Below, piece by piece: positions 48,032-58,517 of a stretch of 64,000 nt of DNA. The position numbers were made by a program, and so were the translations under genes. The stretch is from Volvariella volvacea V23 (lineage: Eukaryota; Basidiomycota; Agaricomycetes; Agaricales; Pluteaceae): positions 1,749,132 through 1,813,131 of the forward strand of contig KB722738.1 of NCBI GenBank assembly GCA_000349905.1. The letters run 5' to 3'. The notes beneath the pieces were generated by a model. That model had not been told where the DNA came from and ran no database searches. It worked only from the letters and a program-made list of their open reading frames with translations. How positions within the stretch are numbered: the first letter of the stretch is position 1; each line of letters opens with the position of its first letter.

Positions 48032-50246
48032 TCACTGCCATTCCCAGACCTCCACAACTCGCTCAATCCGATGCCTTTCGACTCCACCATCCGTTCTTCG
48101 AACCTTAACGACAATGTCCCGTCGTTGCTCTAACTTGACATCCTCCCCATCGCTCGCGTCATTCTCTATGTTCTGCACCCATTCATTTGCCCAGTTTTCG
48201 TGCTCTGGCTTATCAGCCTTGCGCATCTGAGTCCCCACTTGGCTTGATGTTTCTTCCACTCTTTCCCACAACTTGGGTTTGAAATTTCTGAACTTGGGAC
48301 TTGGTATTTGAGCAACCGTATTGCCAAATGTGGAGCGTTTGCGCTTGCTCCGCCGGCTGGCTTGTCGCCAACCCTCAGTATCATCCTCGTCGCTGTAGTT
48401 ACCCATGGCTATTTTGACTCTCCAGCGCAGCTCTCTTGCTAAGGCCGAAGGATCTTTAACTTTGTCGTGAGGTATGTTTTCCTTTACTTCTTTTTTTCTC
48501 GTATCCGATCCTCGTTCAAGAATGCGGACTTCAGAAACGAGGTATTCTGCAAGCGCAGCGATCGAACAGAGAACACGGGAGGAAAATGACGATGTGTTTT
48601 TGATCTCACGTAAGAGCTGTTCCCCTACATACCAACATAGCCTATTGAGATGATTTATGAGTCATGCCCATGAGCCATGTACTTTGAATGCAGGTACTCA
48701 CTTTGTAAACAAGGGGAATCTGAATTTCCGGGGCACATGCGTGGCATTCTCAATCTCACAAACTCTCAACTCTGGATGCGATAGAGTCACGCAGTGTCGT
48801 CCGATGTCAAAGGGTTTGAACAGACTTACGGGTAGCAACATCGTATGAATGCAAAAAATTCCCTCCAAATACCAATGTATCTTCGGGGGTATACTGAATA
48901 ATTTATCACTGGTCAATGCTTATTGATAGTGAGTGAATCCACTTACTACTGCATGTATCCATCCACTCGGAATGATCATAGTGTTCCCTGCCTTAAGCTC
49001 AACTTTATAAACCTCGTCTGCCATATCACCCAGCCAGACATGGGTTTGAAGTTCTGTCCCAGACCATCGCTCGTATGCAGCTAGATTGGCCCTAGATGGA
49101 CGGATGAAGTAAAATACCTACACTGTGAAGTCATCATGAGGCAGCCCCGTAGAAAATGGAAATACCTTTGAACCTCGTAGGATGTGGTAATAGACAGAAG
49201 AACCTGCAAAATCAACATGCCAGTCCTGTGAAAGGTAGTTAGAGTTGTATAACATAGAGACACGGCTCTGGACTCACTGTCCAAGCCGTTGCCACTCCCA
49301 TAAGGCAATAGAGCTGAACCTTGGGATAAGCATGGCCTTTCCCTTTTTTTGCGCTGGGCCAATAACTTTCCACCCAATCCAACTCTCGTACCAGTCTCGG
49401 AGGAATGATTGACTGCGCAAGTGGGGTTCCGGATATTTCCAGCGAGATGACGTTGAGGACTTTATCTCTTGCGGAATCGCAATAATATTGGCCCCATTTT
49501 CCAAGGGTCCAGTTAGGAGAGGCTGCTTGGGTGGCCACATCTATGTTGGGTGGTTTATGAGGTGATTTATAACAAAGGGACAGTGTAGGTGTACCTATGA
49601 CTTCCACAGGGTGATCCTCGCCCAGCACCTGCACCACATCACTGACTGTGAAATTGCTAGGAGGCATAGACATATCCAAGCCATCCGGCTGTTCAATAAT
49701 CACGGGTTCTCTCATTGCATTGTCATCTTCCTCCAGCCAATGCAGACGCATGTCCTGACCATGCATTCTTTTGAATGGGTCCGGTGAAATACGTTTTCCT
49801 TCAAGGATGTGTAACCACCGATTGGGGTCCGAAGTGGTGCCAGCATGCAGACTGGCATAGTCACGCTGCGCTCGCTTGCGGACGGATTTTCGAGTAGGAG
49901 GCTTCAAGGTGATAGTGCGTTTTGGATCGTCCTCAAGGCATGTTGAACAGAACCTTGAATTCAGGGTGTAAGTCGTTCACAATCAGAGTATGCATTCTCA
50001 CCATTGATCTATAATTTCTACATTTGTCCCATTCCCAGCACACCCCCAGTGAAACCACTTCTTGCAGTTGTCACAGCGAATCCAGTTCTGCTTGTCAAGT
50101 GCTTTCCCTTCACTCGATGTTGAACATGCAGGGCAGGTATTATCGTCACTATCAACGTTGCTCGTGCCTTGTTCGATGCGTTGTGTGACCTCGGTATGGG
50201 GCACTTGAGAGTCTTGTGGGGCTGAACGACGACGACTACGAGCCAT
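48032..50246 (-). CDS. PHD-JmjC histone lysine demethylase (JHDM1/KDM2 type)
   Basis: A nuclear Fe(II)/2-oxoglutarate demethylase of the KDM2/Jhd1 group, expected to act on H3K36. The start at 50246 gives [20 protein letters not shown]; an in-frame ATG at 50285 is also possible. The PHD finger reads CPAC..., [20 protein letters not shown] and [20 protein letters not shown]. The JmjC domain contains [17 protein letters not shown] sequence: [20 protein letters not shown] provides the His and Asp ligands, and after introns [20 protein letters not shown] provides the second His, followed by [15 protein letters not shown], typical of KDM2. Exons downstream give [20 protein letters not shown] and a helical region. 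A charged, basic tail ends VVEVWEWQ. All catalytic residues are present. It is divergent from SDA1, with about 100 bp between starts. Confidence 0.92.
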
Positions 50247-50348
50247 GGCGGTAATGTCGCACTCCAAGCGATTTGGCTCACCCATCCCTGCTTACATCAG
50301 CTTAGATAGCTTAACCATCACCTGGCTTTGAGCCTGCTCACGATCTCC

Positions 50349-52921
50349 ATGCCTCGGGGAGTCCTCCTGACTGCGAATCTCCCGCAACTTCAGAATCTCA
50401 TTAAGCGTGACTCAGAAGCCTATCGCGAAGAATTCCTACAGCAATGGAACCACTTTAAAAGCGTTTATCAAATTTTTCAATCCAATCCCGTCGAACAACC
50501 TGAGCACTTTCGCGAAATTGTTGCCTTCCTTGCACAAGTACGATAATCCTCTATAATTTGTCTCTTTTGTACTTACAAGAATTAGGTTGCTTCCTGTTAT
50601 CCTGAAGATACTAAGGAGTTCCCGTCGAAACTCTGCTCTTTATTGCTTACTCATTATCACGCACTCTCCTCGGATCTTCGCAAGGCGTTAATCCAGAATA
50701 TCGTTCTATTGCGGAATAAGAATGTCATCTCGTCTTTGGAGTAAGAATAATTCGTCATTCACATACTTTGGTTCTCATAGGATCGCAATAGGCTTCTACA
50801 GTGCTTATTTCCTTTGCTCCCAAAGGCGGCTTCCTCCACACTGCAAGGATACATACGAAGCGTCATCGTCACCGATATACGAACTGCGAATATACAAACG
50901 AAAAATCATAAACTAAAAAGTGCAGTCCAGGCCATGTTATTCACTATGGTAGATCAGGGCATGGGTGGTCCTATCCTGGGGGGTAAGGCGAAGGCCAAGT
51001 TGCCAGCAACCCCCGATATCTCAAAGCATACGGGCAATGAGGCAATGTGGGCAATAATTATTTCTAAAGAACTCTGGAAGAAGCGTATATGGTATGCTTG
51101 CCGCAATCCCAGCATAGATTGTGCTTGATTAAGGCCGACTTAAAAGGACAGACGCGAAGACTGTAGCCATAATCGCTCTCGGGTGTTATCATTCCGTTCC
51201 CAAAGTTCAAAGCGCTTCTGTCCATTTCTTCCTCGGGGGTGAAGAAGAGGAGTCTGAAGACGAACAGAGTGTATGTCCATTTACGCCCAAGGAAATTGAC
51301 CATTTATTCCACGTTATTCAGCAAGCTGATATACGCACCTTGCAACATCGTCACGAAATTAACAAGAAAACCCGCAGCAGAGACAAAAAGCTGCAAAAAG
51401 CCTTGAATAAAACAAAATCCGTAAGCTGCAAGTTTTAGGATATACCGAATCCCAGCTCATTCCCCAGAATTGAAGAAACGCCAAATGCGGTCACAATCGC
51501 TCCCCAATTTCTCCGCATTAGATTTACTCCAAGACCCTCAAACGTTTGCAGAGAGACTGTACAGCAATTTGAATCAACGCGACAAGCACTTCTCACTCGA
51601 TCACAAGGTTTTACTCCTTCAGCTTTTGAGTAGAGTCATGGGCTTGCACAAACTCTGCATCCTGGGTTTTTATTCATATATCCTGAAGTACCTTGCCCAT
51701 CATCAATTACGTATTCCCTCAATACTTGCTGCGTTGGCACAGTCTGTACACGATTTGACACCACCGGATGCCCTTATTCCTGTTATAAAGAAATTGGCTC
51801 AGGAGTTTGTACATCCCGGTGTCGCTTCCGAGGTCATCGCTGCTGGAATCAACTCCATTCGTGAGATCTGCAGACGACAGCCGTGGGCGATGGAGGAGGA
51901 GCTTCTCGGCGATCTCATCGAATACAAGAAGAGTCGCGATAAGAGTGTTATGTCTGCAGCCCGGGGGCTGCTCCAACTATACCGTGAGGTAAACCCAGTC
52001 TTGCTGAAAAAACGAGAACGAGTGAGTACGTAGTCGGCGGACTGGTTAGGATGAACTAACACATGATTCAGGGCAAAGAGGCCAGCATCAACCTTCATAC
52101 ACCTTTACCTTTTGGACATCGTCCAAAGGCATCGGTGGGGATAGATGGACTCGCGGTAAGTAAACCAACTTGGTTCAGAGCTCCTACCTTTGAATGACTA
52201 ATCACAGGTTCCAGCTGTTAGAAGAGCATTTGGCGAGCAATAATAGCATTGACAGTGATAAAGCTTGGGAGCAGTGGGAAATCGATTCAGATCTCTCGGA
52301 TGGCTCTCAAAGTTCGGGGTGGATTAATGTCTCGGATGACGAACAAGAGCTTGTCTTAAGTGAAAGTGAAAGTGAGAGCGAGAACGAAAAGGGGGTTCGC
52401 AGCCCCAGAATAGAGCAGGGGGTAGACCAACGATCGACACTGGGACAGAATAAGGTGAAAACAAATTTTGATCGTAAGCTTGATGTATTAACATTTGGTA
52501 GATTCTTACGCCAGCTGATTTTACACTGCTGAATTCACTTCGCCTTGAAGCTAGCAAGAGGTCTGAGATGGCTTCAGCAACTAAGGCAACTAAACGCAAG
52601 ACACAAGACCCAGGGGGCAATTTTCCTGGCGATACGTTCCTTTCGGATAATGATATCCTGGGGCCACGCAAGAAAATCAAGGCCGACTATGCTGAACGGT
52701 TAGCGGCTATCCAAAAAGGGCGTGAAGGACGAGAAAAATATGGATCCAGAGGAAAGCAGAAGGAGCCAGGCAGCAGCACAACCAACAGGGAGAAGGCAAA
52801 GAACAAACCATTGATGATGATCCTCAGTAGCGGCTCCGTTAAAGGAAAGCGAAAGGCATCGTTAAGAGAGAAGCAGCAAAAACTGCGTGCACACATAAAT
52901 CAGGCCAAAAAGTCGAGATGA
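50349..52921 (+). CDS. SDA1: Ribosome biogenesis protein Sda1
   Basis: Sda1 is a nucleolar factor for 60S subunit maturation and export and for G1 progression. The start MPRGVLLTANLPQLQNLIKR at 50349 matches the family N-terminus. Further exons give QQWNHFKSVYQIFQSNPVEQ, LSSDLRKALIQNIVLLRNKN, QGYIRSVIVTDIRTANIQTK, DAKTVAIIALGCYHSVPKVQ, FFLGGEEESEDEQSV, LPNFSALDLLQDPQTFAERL, YSNLNQRDKHFSLDHKVLLL, GINSIREICRRQPWAMEEEL and SAARGLLQLYREVNPVLLKK. An acidic segment (GWINVSDDEQELVLSESESE) and the terminal basic region (KNKPLMMILSSGSVKGKRKA, SLREKQQKLRAHINQAKKSR) are exactly those of Sda1. Seven or more introns are crossed. The stop lies at 52919-52921, right at the edge of the AT-rich island. Confidence 0.95.
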
Positions 52922-53279
52922 AGGTATCAAAATTGCAGGCATCAGTAGGCGTAATTTTTAATATTACCTCGATGAACCACACTATACATGTAAGCCCTTT
53001 GTATACATAATTAGTACAAAATGTAATGTCAATTCATAACTTTCCTTGTAACAAATCCCAAGGCAATAATTCATATATTTCATAATGCACTAAAAATGAA
53101 TATAAAGCAATATGCTATATAAGCTGTATTAAGAGAACAAGGAAAATAACACAAGTTGGTATGAATTACAAAAGCATAGTGCCATCTCATTACCTTGTTA
53201 CTTGTGCATCCCATACTGCTAGTATGCAGTGTATTTCAACCTATTTTCATACATTAAGCTATTTTGTTGTCTAATGGGT

Positions 53280-54178
53280 ATTGTTGTTATTGTTCCGAGT
53301 CCGGAACGTAGTAAGGACTCGGTCTTTTCAGGACCAGGAAAGCCATGCCTGATTTTGGTGCCTGGCGGTAACTTCCAAGCTTGTGCACTTAGTCTGCAGA
53401 CCTCAGGACTTTGGGCACTTTTTTTCTGATTTGGCAGCAACTTCTGTCCACTTAACCTTGGCTATCAATCTCAGTATTATTCCAGTATAAGTCAAAGCCA
53501 TAGTAAATATGCAATATCTCACTCAATGGTCATTTAATCAGTATACTATCAATAAGTTCAGTAAAATAGGTATCTTAAATGCCCAAAAGCTAAGCTAAGG
53601 AACATTCTCTATTTTTTTGTGTATATGTCACAAATTTGAAATGTAATGCAAATTCTTATTGAACTCAACCAATATATGACATTACAAGTGAGCCTACATT
53701 AACATCCAATTCTAGCCATCAGTGTTTCAGCAGCTGAATAGCATTAGATAAGTAATAGAAAATTTCTTATCTCTCTCAAAGGCTCAATGTCAGATGCTCC
53801 AAAAGAGCTTGTGTTTGAGATAAGAAAAGGAAAGAGGTGGTATGGTAGAAGTCAGATAGGCAAGAGTGCTACTATGTCAGCTTTTACACAACTATCAATG
53901 AGAGTATTGGTTNNNNNNNNNNNNNNNNNNNNNNNNNNNNNNNNNNNNNNNNNNNNNNNNNNNNNNNNNNNNNNNNNNNNNNNNNNNNNNNNNNNNNNNN
54001 NNNNNNNNNNNNTTGGAAGTTACCACCAAATCAGAAAATAAGCACTGAAAGTTCTGAGGCCAAAGATTAAGTGCCCAAGCTCAGAAGTTACCACCAGGCA
54101 CCAATTTCAGGCACAGCTTTTCTGGTCCTGAAAAGACCAAGTCCAGAATGTAGTGAGGACTCAGAACCTCCATTGTTG
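53280..54178. mobile_element. Inverted-repeat element spanning a gap
   Basis: Arms at about 53293-53455 and 54012-54171 are imperfect reverse complements over roughly 150 bp: the left arm's CGGTCTTTTCAGGACCAG, GGTGCCTGGCGGTAACTTCC and TTTTCTGATTTGG each have counterparts in the right arm read backwards. Both outer ends carry a smaller palindrome (GAGTCC...GGACTC). The 7-mer ATTGTTG occurs just outside both arms (53280-53286 and 54172-54178) and could be a target-site duplication. The centre contains the 100-N gap, so the true length and any coding content are unknown. A non-autonomous DNA transposon is the simplest reading. Confidence 0.5.
53913..54012. other. Assembly gap of 100 N between the inverted-repeat arms
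   Basis: Exactly 100 N, a placeholder for a gap of unknown size. It falls between the two inverted arms, as expected when an assembler breaks at a repeat. Confidence 0.95.
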
Positions 54179-54572
54179 ACTGGCATATGGAAAGCTGATA
54201 ATAAGTTATTAGCTAAATTTTCAAAATGATAATGGACTATTGTTTCAGTTATTACCAATTATTGCTCCAATTAATTTTAAACAAGCTACTTCAGCACTTT
54301 TGGACATTTTATAATTCAAGCATCAATTGTTAATATAGATTTATCACTACAGTAGTTTACTGTAATATATTGCATGATATCAATATAATATATATGCATT
54401 TTCTAATTTAATATCTGAATCTAAATGGGGGTCTATTGATTACTCTGAGCTGCCTTTTGGTTTTCTGTGTTTTTAATATTTTCAACTTTCTGATATTCTC
54501 AATACCTCTTCAAGACCCTTCAAGAAGTTCTTAAGGCTTGAGCACTATATATTTTGTATCAAAAAAACCCCA

Positions 54573-54614
54573 GACTTGGACATGCCAGGCTTTGCCATGG
54601 CCCACTATTCTAAG
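54573..54614 (+). repeat. Half-copy of the 55.4-kb hairpin repeat
   Basis: This 42-bp stretch (beginning GACTTGGACATGCCAGG and ending CACTATTCTAAG) aligns with the right arm of the hairpin at 55456-55499 with a few substitutions. No matching left arm is visible next to it. It looks like a diverged single arm or a truncated copy of the same family. Confidence 0.55.
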
Positions 54615-55383
54615 TTTTAATGTGTGCTCCACAGTTATTGAATGCAATGCAATTCTTTAATGGGAAAAACACAAAATGGTAAATATCTCTATAGGTTTAT
54701 TATATATTTCTTAGATATAAGGGAGGGAAATATTGCACCTTATGTATAGAATGCATATGCAAAGTGCGGTGTTAATATCTCTCACGGTTTGCAAATGCAA
54801 TGCAACTTTTTGGTATAGAAAATACAAAATCTTGAATAACCTTATATAACCCTTATGAATTTGTTAAGTATAAGGTATATAAATTACCCATTATATGTAT
54901 ACAGTATACCTCTAAAGTATGAGACCAATATTTCTAGCAGTTTTCAAATGTAGTTCACATTATTGTCAATATCTATAGACTTATAAAGAGTTGTTAGAAC
55001 TATAGACTATAGAATACAAGGTGATTGTAGTGTATGTGTACATGTAGAGTATAGGAGCTATATCTTCTATAATCATTGAAAGTATATCTTATTTGATCCC
55101 ACTATGAATATGCATGACACTATTAAAAATCAAAAAAATCTATGATAGGCTTTATCAAACAAAAATCTGGCTGGGCCTATGTTACATGTGAATTATCATT
55201 AATAATCATCAATGATTATCAATGTTGTTAGCTAAAATCTTAAATATTGTCAATGTAGTCAAATACATCTTGAGTTCAGAACTGCCAAAATTATAAATCT
55301 TATCAATATTATAAACATTATTAACACAAAGTATCATAACAATATATATCCACCTATTTTATTCAAAAATTAATTCAATAAAA

Positions 55384-55499
55384 CTTAGAGTAGGCCATAG
55401 CTGGCACCTGGCAGGTCTGAGTCCAGTTTTTTTTTGTTAAGATTGAATTCTATTAGGACTTGGACCTGCCAGATGCCAGCCATGGCCTACTCTCCTAAG
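55384..55499. repeat. Hairpin-forming inverted repeat
   Basis: Left arm 55384-55424 (CTTAGAGTAGGCCATAGCTG...) and right arm 55456-55499 (...CATGGCCTACTCTCCTAAG) are near-perfect reverse complements of about 41-44 bp, separated by a 31-bp AT-rich spacer. A T-run adjoins the left arm. The structure fits a miniature inverted-repeat element or a foldback repeat; a related half-copy lies at 54573-54614. Confidence 0.65.
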
Positions 55500-55680
55500 T
55501 TCAAGGCATTACTGACACTTAAATTGATTAGGATGAATAGAAGGGACCATATTCCATAACTATACTCATGCTTTGTATATCCACTCAATGCTAAAGCAAC
55601 TAGATTGTCTTGAACCTCTTCACTTGTGCAGAGGCATATTTTAGCTACTGCTTAATATAGATATACATAATCCAGCCAGA

Positions 55681-56240
55681 GTTGATCCTCTTGATCTTTT
55701 TGTATTGCACAGTAGCAAAAAACAGGACAATGAAGATGAAGAAATGGATGATGAAGGTAAAAGCAAAAATGAAGATAAGGAGGTGAAAGGCAATTGTGGG
55801 CTATGTGGCATTGGCTTAAAAGGAACTAAACCCCTCTCAAACAACCTTGCAAATATTTTTCTAGATGCAAGACATAAAATACCAAGCCACATCAAGAAAC
55901 TCACCTACCTAATCATGAACAAATAAACTTACTTTACAGTGGCCAAACATAAGGGAAATTTGGGCATATTTTACAGAAACAATGATGGATCCATTATCCC
56001 AGGCAAAATTGAACACATCCTGCAATACCAGGATGAGGATATTGTCACACTTCTACTTGTTTGTCCATGCATTCCTGCTCATATCCACACTGACTATTCT
56101 GCACTTCAAACCAGTCTATAGGCAGATTCCTATGACAAACCTGTTCTTGTGCCAGCATCATCAATATGTTTTCATTATGCTCAGTTCACAATGATATGGA
56201 AGAAGCAATATCTCAAGGTGATAGTATCCTTGTTACAGGT
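55681..56240 (+). pseudogene. Decayed coding remnant in the AT-rich island
   Basis: Several adjacent open stretches in shifting frames look like the remains of one protein: NEDEEMDDEGKSKNEDKEVK, LSNNLANIFLDARHKIPSHI, KHKGNLGIFYRNNDGSIIPG, KIEHILQYQDEDIVTLLLVC and PVLVPASSICFHYAQFTMIW, with stop codons between them. The composition is balanced enough to suggest former coding sequence, and the location in transposon debris suggests a mobile-element origin. I cannot assign a family. Confidence 0.4.
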
Positions 56241-56901
56241 GAGTTCATGCATTGTAACTATCTCCACCCACTCATGCCTTCTAGGACTAACTTGGTATAG
56301 AAGCAAAGGCATCCATTTCATGCAGGCAGTGAATATGTTTACTATTTAGATATCCAACAGTAAATCATTGGCCCTTAGGATATTGCATTTGAATTCATTG
56401 ACTTAATTCATTCTTGCACTTATTATCATTTCTCTGGCAGCTGAGTGTGCACTAGTGATGTGGTAACTATTTCTATGCCTGTTTCTCTCCATACACTGGT
56501 CATTCTTAAGAGTATTCAAATATGCTCAAACTTAAAAATGTGAGTGAAAATTCAAAAATTTCTTTTTTTTTTTCAGTCCTATGAAAATTTTCCTTTCTGT
56601 CTTACTCAAATTTATTGTTTTCTGTTCACAAAAACTATTCAAAAAAAACTTATTTCCAGTCACACAATACTTAACCAAATTTTTTAGTTTTAATTATATT
56701 TTAGGATATTGGAAATGATAAGTTTTATATTTCATTTCCACCTGTGGGAAACTTTTTATTGTAATTCATAGTTTTCCACCACCAAAAACCAGCTAGCCCT
56801 CGGAGTAATTGTTGTGTCATGCTGTGTCACTGCACATCACACCAAAACAAAAAATCTGAATTAGCTAATCAAAAAGATGTGGATGTCACTTACTCAGTTT
56901 A

Positions 56902-56936
56902 CACTGGCCTGCAAAAGTGATGCACCATGTGGTGCA
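56902..56936 (+). repeat. Left terminal inverted repeat of the mariner element
   Basis: The TIR CACTGGCCTGCAAAAGTGA is followed by a local palindrome TGCACCA-TG-TGGTGCA at 56921-56936. It matches the right end in inverted orientation with few mismatches. Confidence 0.85.
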
Positions 56937-57079
56937 ATCAAAAATTCTCTTTGCTTCATCAGCATTGTCTCTCATGGCAATGATACCATGTACATTCCAA
57001 CTCAGTAGTACAGTATAGTATACACTTTGTATCCATCTGGGTAGAATTCAAATTGATATATATTTTTCATTGAATTTTC

Positions 57080-57099
57080 GTGGTGCAATTCTTTTGCTG
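57080..57099 (+). repeat. Left subterminal inverted repeat
   Basis: GTGGTGCAATTCTTTTGCTG is the exact reverse complement of 58281-58300. It resembles the outer TIR in the opposite orientation (GCAAAAG followed by TTGCACCAC). Confidence 0.85.
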
Positions 57100-57201
57100 G
57101 CAATGTTGTCACAAGTGTCACACTGGCCTTGAGAACTATATCAGAACTGATCAAGCAGATTATCTGTGGCAAGCTTGTCTTCATCATACCACCACACTAC
57201 C

Positions 57202-58217
57202 ATGGCCTACACTATACCTACCAAAAAGGTCAGGATTGCTCAGCTCAAAAGGCTGGATTATTCAAACTGAAGGGTGGCTGCTGTTACTAGTATCCATCAT
57301 TCTACAGTCTCCTGGATTTATACCTGCAGCTGCAAAAGCCATGGCTACCATACAATCAAACACAAGACTGGCTGCCCACGAAAAATGAATAATGCTGCTA
57401 CCCACCGGGCTATCCATCTCATTGCAAATGGCTGTGCTCATGATGCTACAGACCTGCAGCACAACTATTTCCCTGAAGTTGGCCCTGATACCCTGTGCCG
57501 CAGACTTCATGAAGCTGGCTATCAGGCTTATACAAGGGTCAAGAAGCCATATTTGACAGATATTTACAAAATTCATTAGTTGGAATGGGGAAAACAGTTC
57601 ATGGACTGGAAATTAGAGGATTGGCAAAAAGTGGTATTTTAGATGAGAAGAAATTCAATTTATATGGATCAGATGGGTGTTGTTATAGTTGGAGGAGGCC
57701 AGGAGATGCAATATGTGACAAGGATGTAGAGAAAAAAAGAAGCATGGTGGTGGAAGTATTTATGGTATGGGGATGTATTACAGGAAATGGGGTTGGAAGG
57801 CTTCATTGGATTACTGGGACCATGGATTCTACCAAGTACTGCCAAATTCTACAGGAATCCCTTCTTCCCACTCTACATAACTATAGGACCACCTCAGCTG
57901 AGGTGTTTTTCCAGCATGACTTGGATTTCAAGCACACTTCCCATCAAACCAACATCTGGCTTGATGATCATGCAATTGATATTCTTGACTGGGCTTCTAG
58001 TTCTCCTGATATGAACCCTATAGAGAATGCTTGGAGTCAGTTGGATAGGAAGGTACACTCTAGGAACCCACCTTCCAGCAACTTGGATGAATTATGGATT
58101 GCAATTCAAGAGAAATGGCTTGCATTGGATTTGCCTTATATACAAGGCCTGTATGACAGTATGACTTGTCATGTATCTATGTTAGTAGGTGTCAAGGGTG
58201 GCTTCATTAGGTACTAG
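57202..58217 (+). pseudogene. Tc1/mariner transposase, disabled
   Basis: The reading from ATG 57202 gives MAYTIPTKKVRIAQLKRLDY and the helix-turn-helix region VAAVTSIHHSTVSWIYTCSC, then GCPRKMNN. The C-terminal catalytic part (57.64-58.2 kb) has the DDE triad: DEKKFNLYGSDG (first Asp), FFQHDLDFKHTSHQTNIWLD (second Asp), and SSPDMNPIENAWSQLDRKVH (third acidic residue, Glu of PIEN). Three lesions break it: an in-frame TGA at 57268-57270, an in-frame TAG at 57577-57579, and an apparent one-base frameshift at about 57637-57642 just before DEKKF. No single open frame spans the protein. The triad itself is intact, so decay seems moderate. Confidence 0.9.
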
Positions 58218-58280
58218 TTTAGTAGTCTATAGGTTTGTTCTGTGTCAAGATATTGTTGTGTTTTTCTATGTGTAATATAA

Positions 58281-58300
58281 CAGCAAAAGAATTGCACCAC
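58281..58300 (+). repeat. Right subterminal inverted repeat
   Basis: CAGCAAAAGAATTGCACCAC is the exact reverse complement of 57080-57099. It lies about 180 bp inside the right end of the element, a spacing similar to that of the left copy. Confidence 0.85.
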
Positions 58301-58450
58301 CAAATTTGCTTAAAAAATTTCTCAAAAATCTTAGAATAGAGTAGGATCCAATATATATGCATGGTATTACAGTACACAGGTAGTGTATCAATGACAACAA
58401 TATATCATGGTTAGAGAGGATGGCTGAGTGTGAGAAAAAATGATGTAACG

Positions 58451-58479
58451 AAGTGGTGCAATACTTTTGCGGGCCAGTG
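58451..58479 (-). repeat. Right terminal inverted repeat of the mariner element
   Basis: On the minus strand this reads CACTGGCCCGCAAAAGTATT then GCACCACTT, pairing with the left end at 56902. It is followed by the flanking TA at 58480-58481. Confidence 0.85.
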
Positions 58480-58517
58480 TACATCAGTAATAACACTCCA
58501 CCACAACACTTAAAGTA

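Larger units (their letters stand above)
52922..56901. other. AT-rich, repeat-bearing, gene-poor island
   Basis: Composition changes abruptly after the SDA1 stop codon to strongly AT-rich sequence with A/T runs and TATA-like strings (for example 54.3-55.4 kb). I found no intact gene. It holds an inverted-repeat element around a scaffold gap, a hairpin repeat, a related half-repeat and a decayed coding remnant, listed separately. The remaining stretches (52.93-53.28, 54.18-54.57, 54.62-55.38 and 56.25-56.90 kb) show nothing but AT-rich sequence, consistent with decayed transposon debris. Confidence 0.75.
56902..58479 (+). mobile_element. Tc1/mariner DNA transposon with TA target-site duplication
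   Basis: A 1,578-bp element with terminal inverted repeats: left CACTGGCCTGCAAAAGT, right (read inward) CACTGGCCCGCAAAAGT, each followed by a TGCACCA motif. TA dinucleotides flank both ends (56900-56901 and 58480-58481), the expected Tc1/mariner target-site duplication. It encodes a disabled DD34D/E-type transposase. A second, internal inverted pair is perfect over 20 bp (57080-57099 and 58281-58300). The right end lies 38 bp before the APC10 start codon. Confidence 0.92.

Noticed and set aside
53219..53440. Minus-strand 73-aa open frame in the island
   Set aside because: It coincides with an arm of the inverted-repeat element and has no protein-like features beyond that.
52922..58517. AT-rich island as a centromere
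   Set aside because: It is only 5.6 kb, lies between close-packed active genes and is explained by transposon debris.
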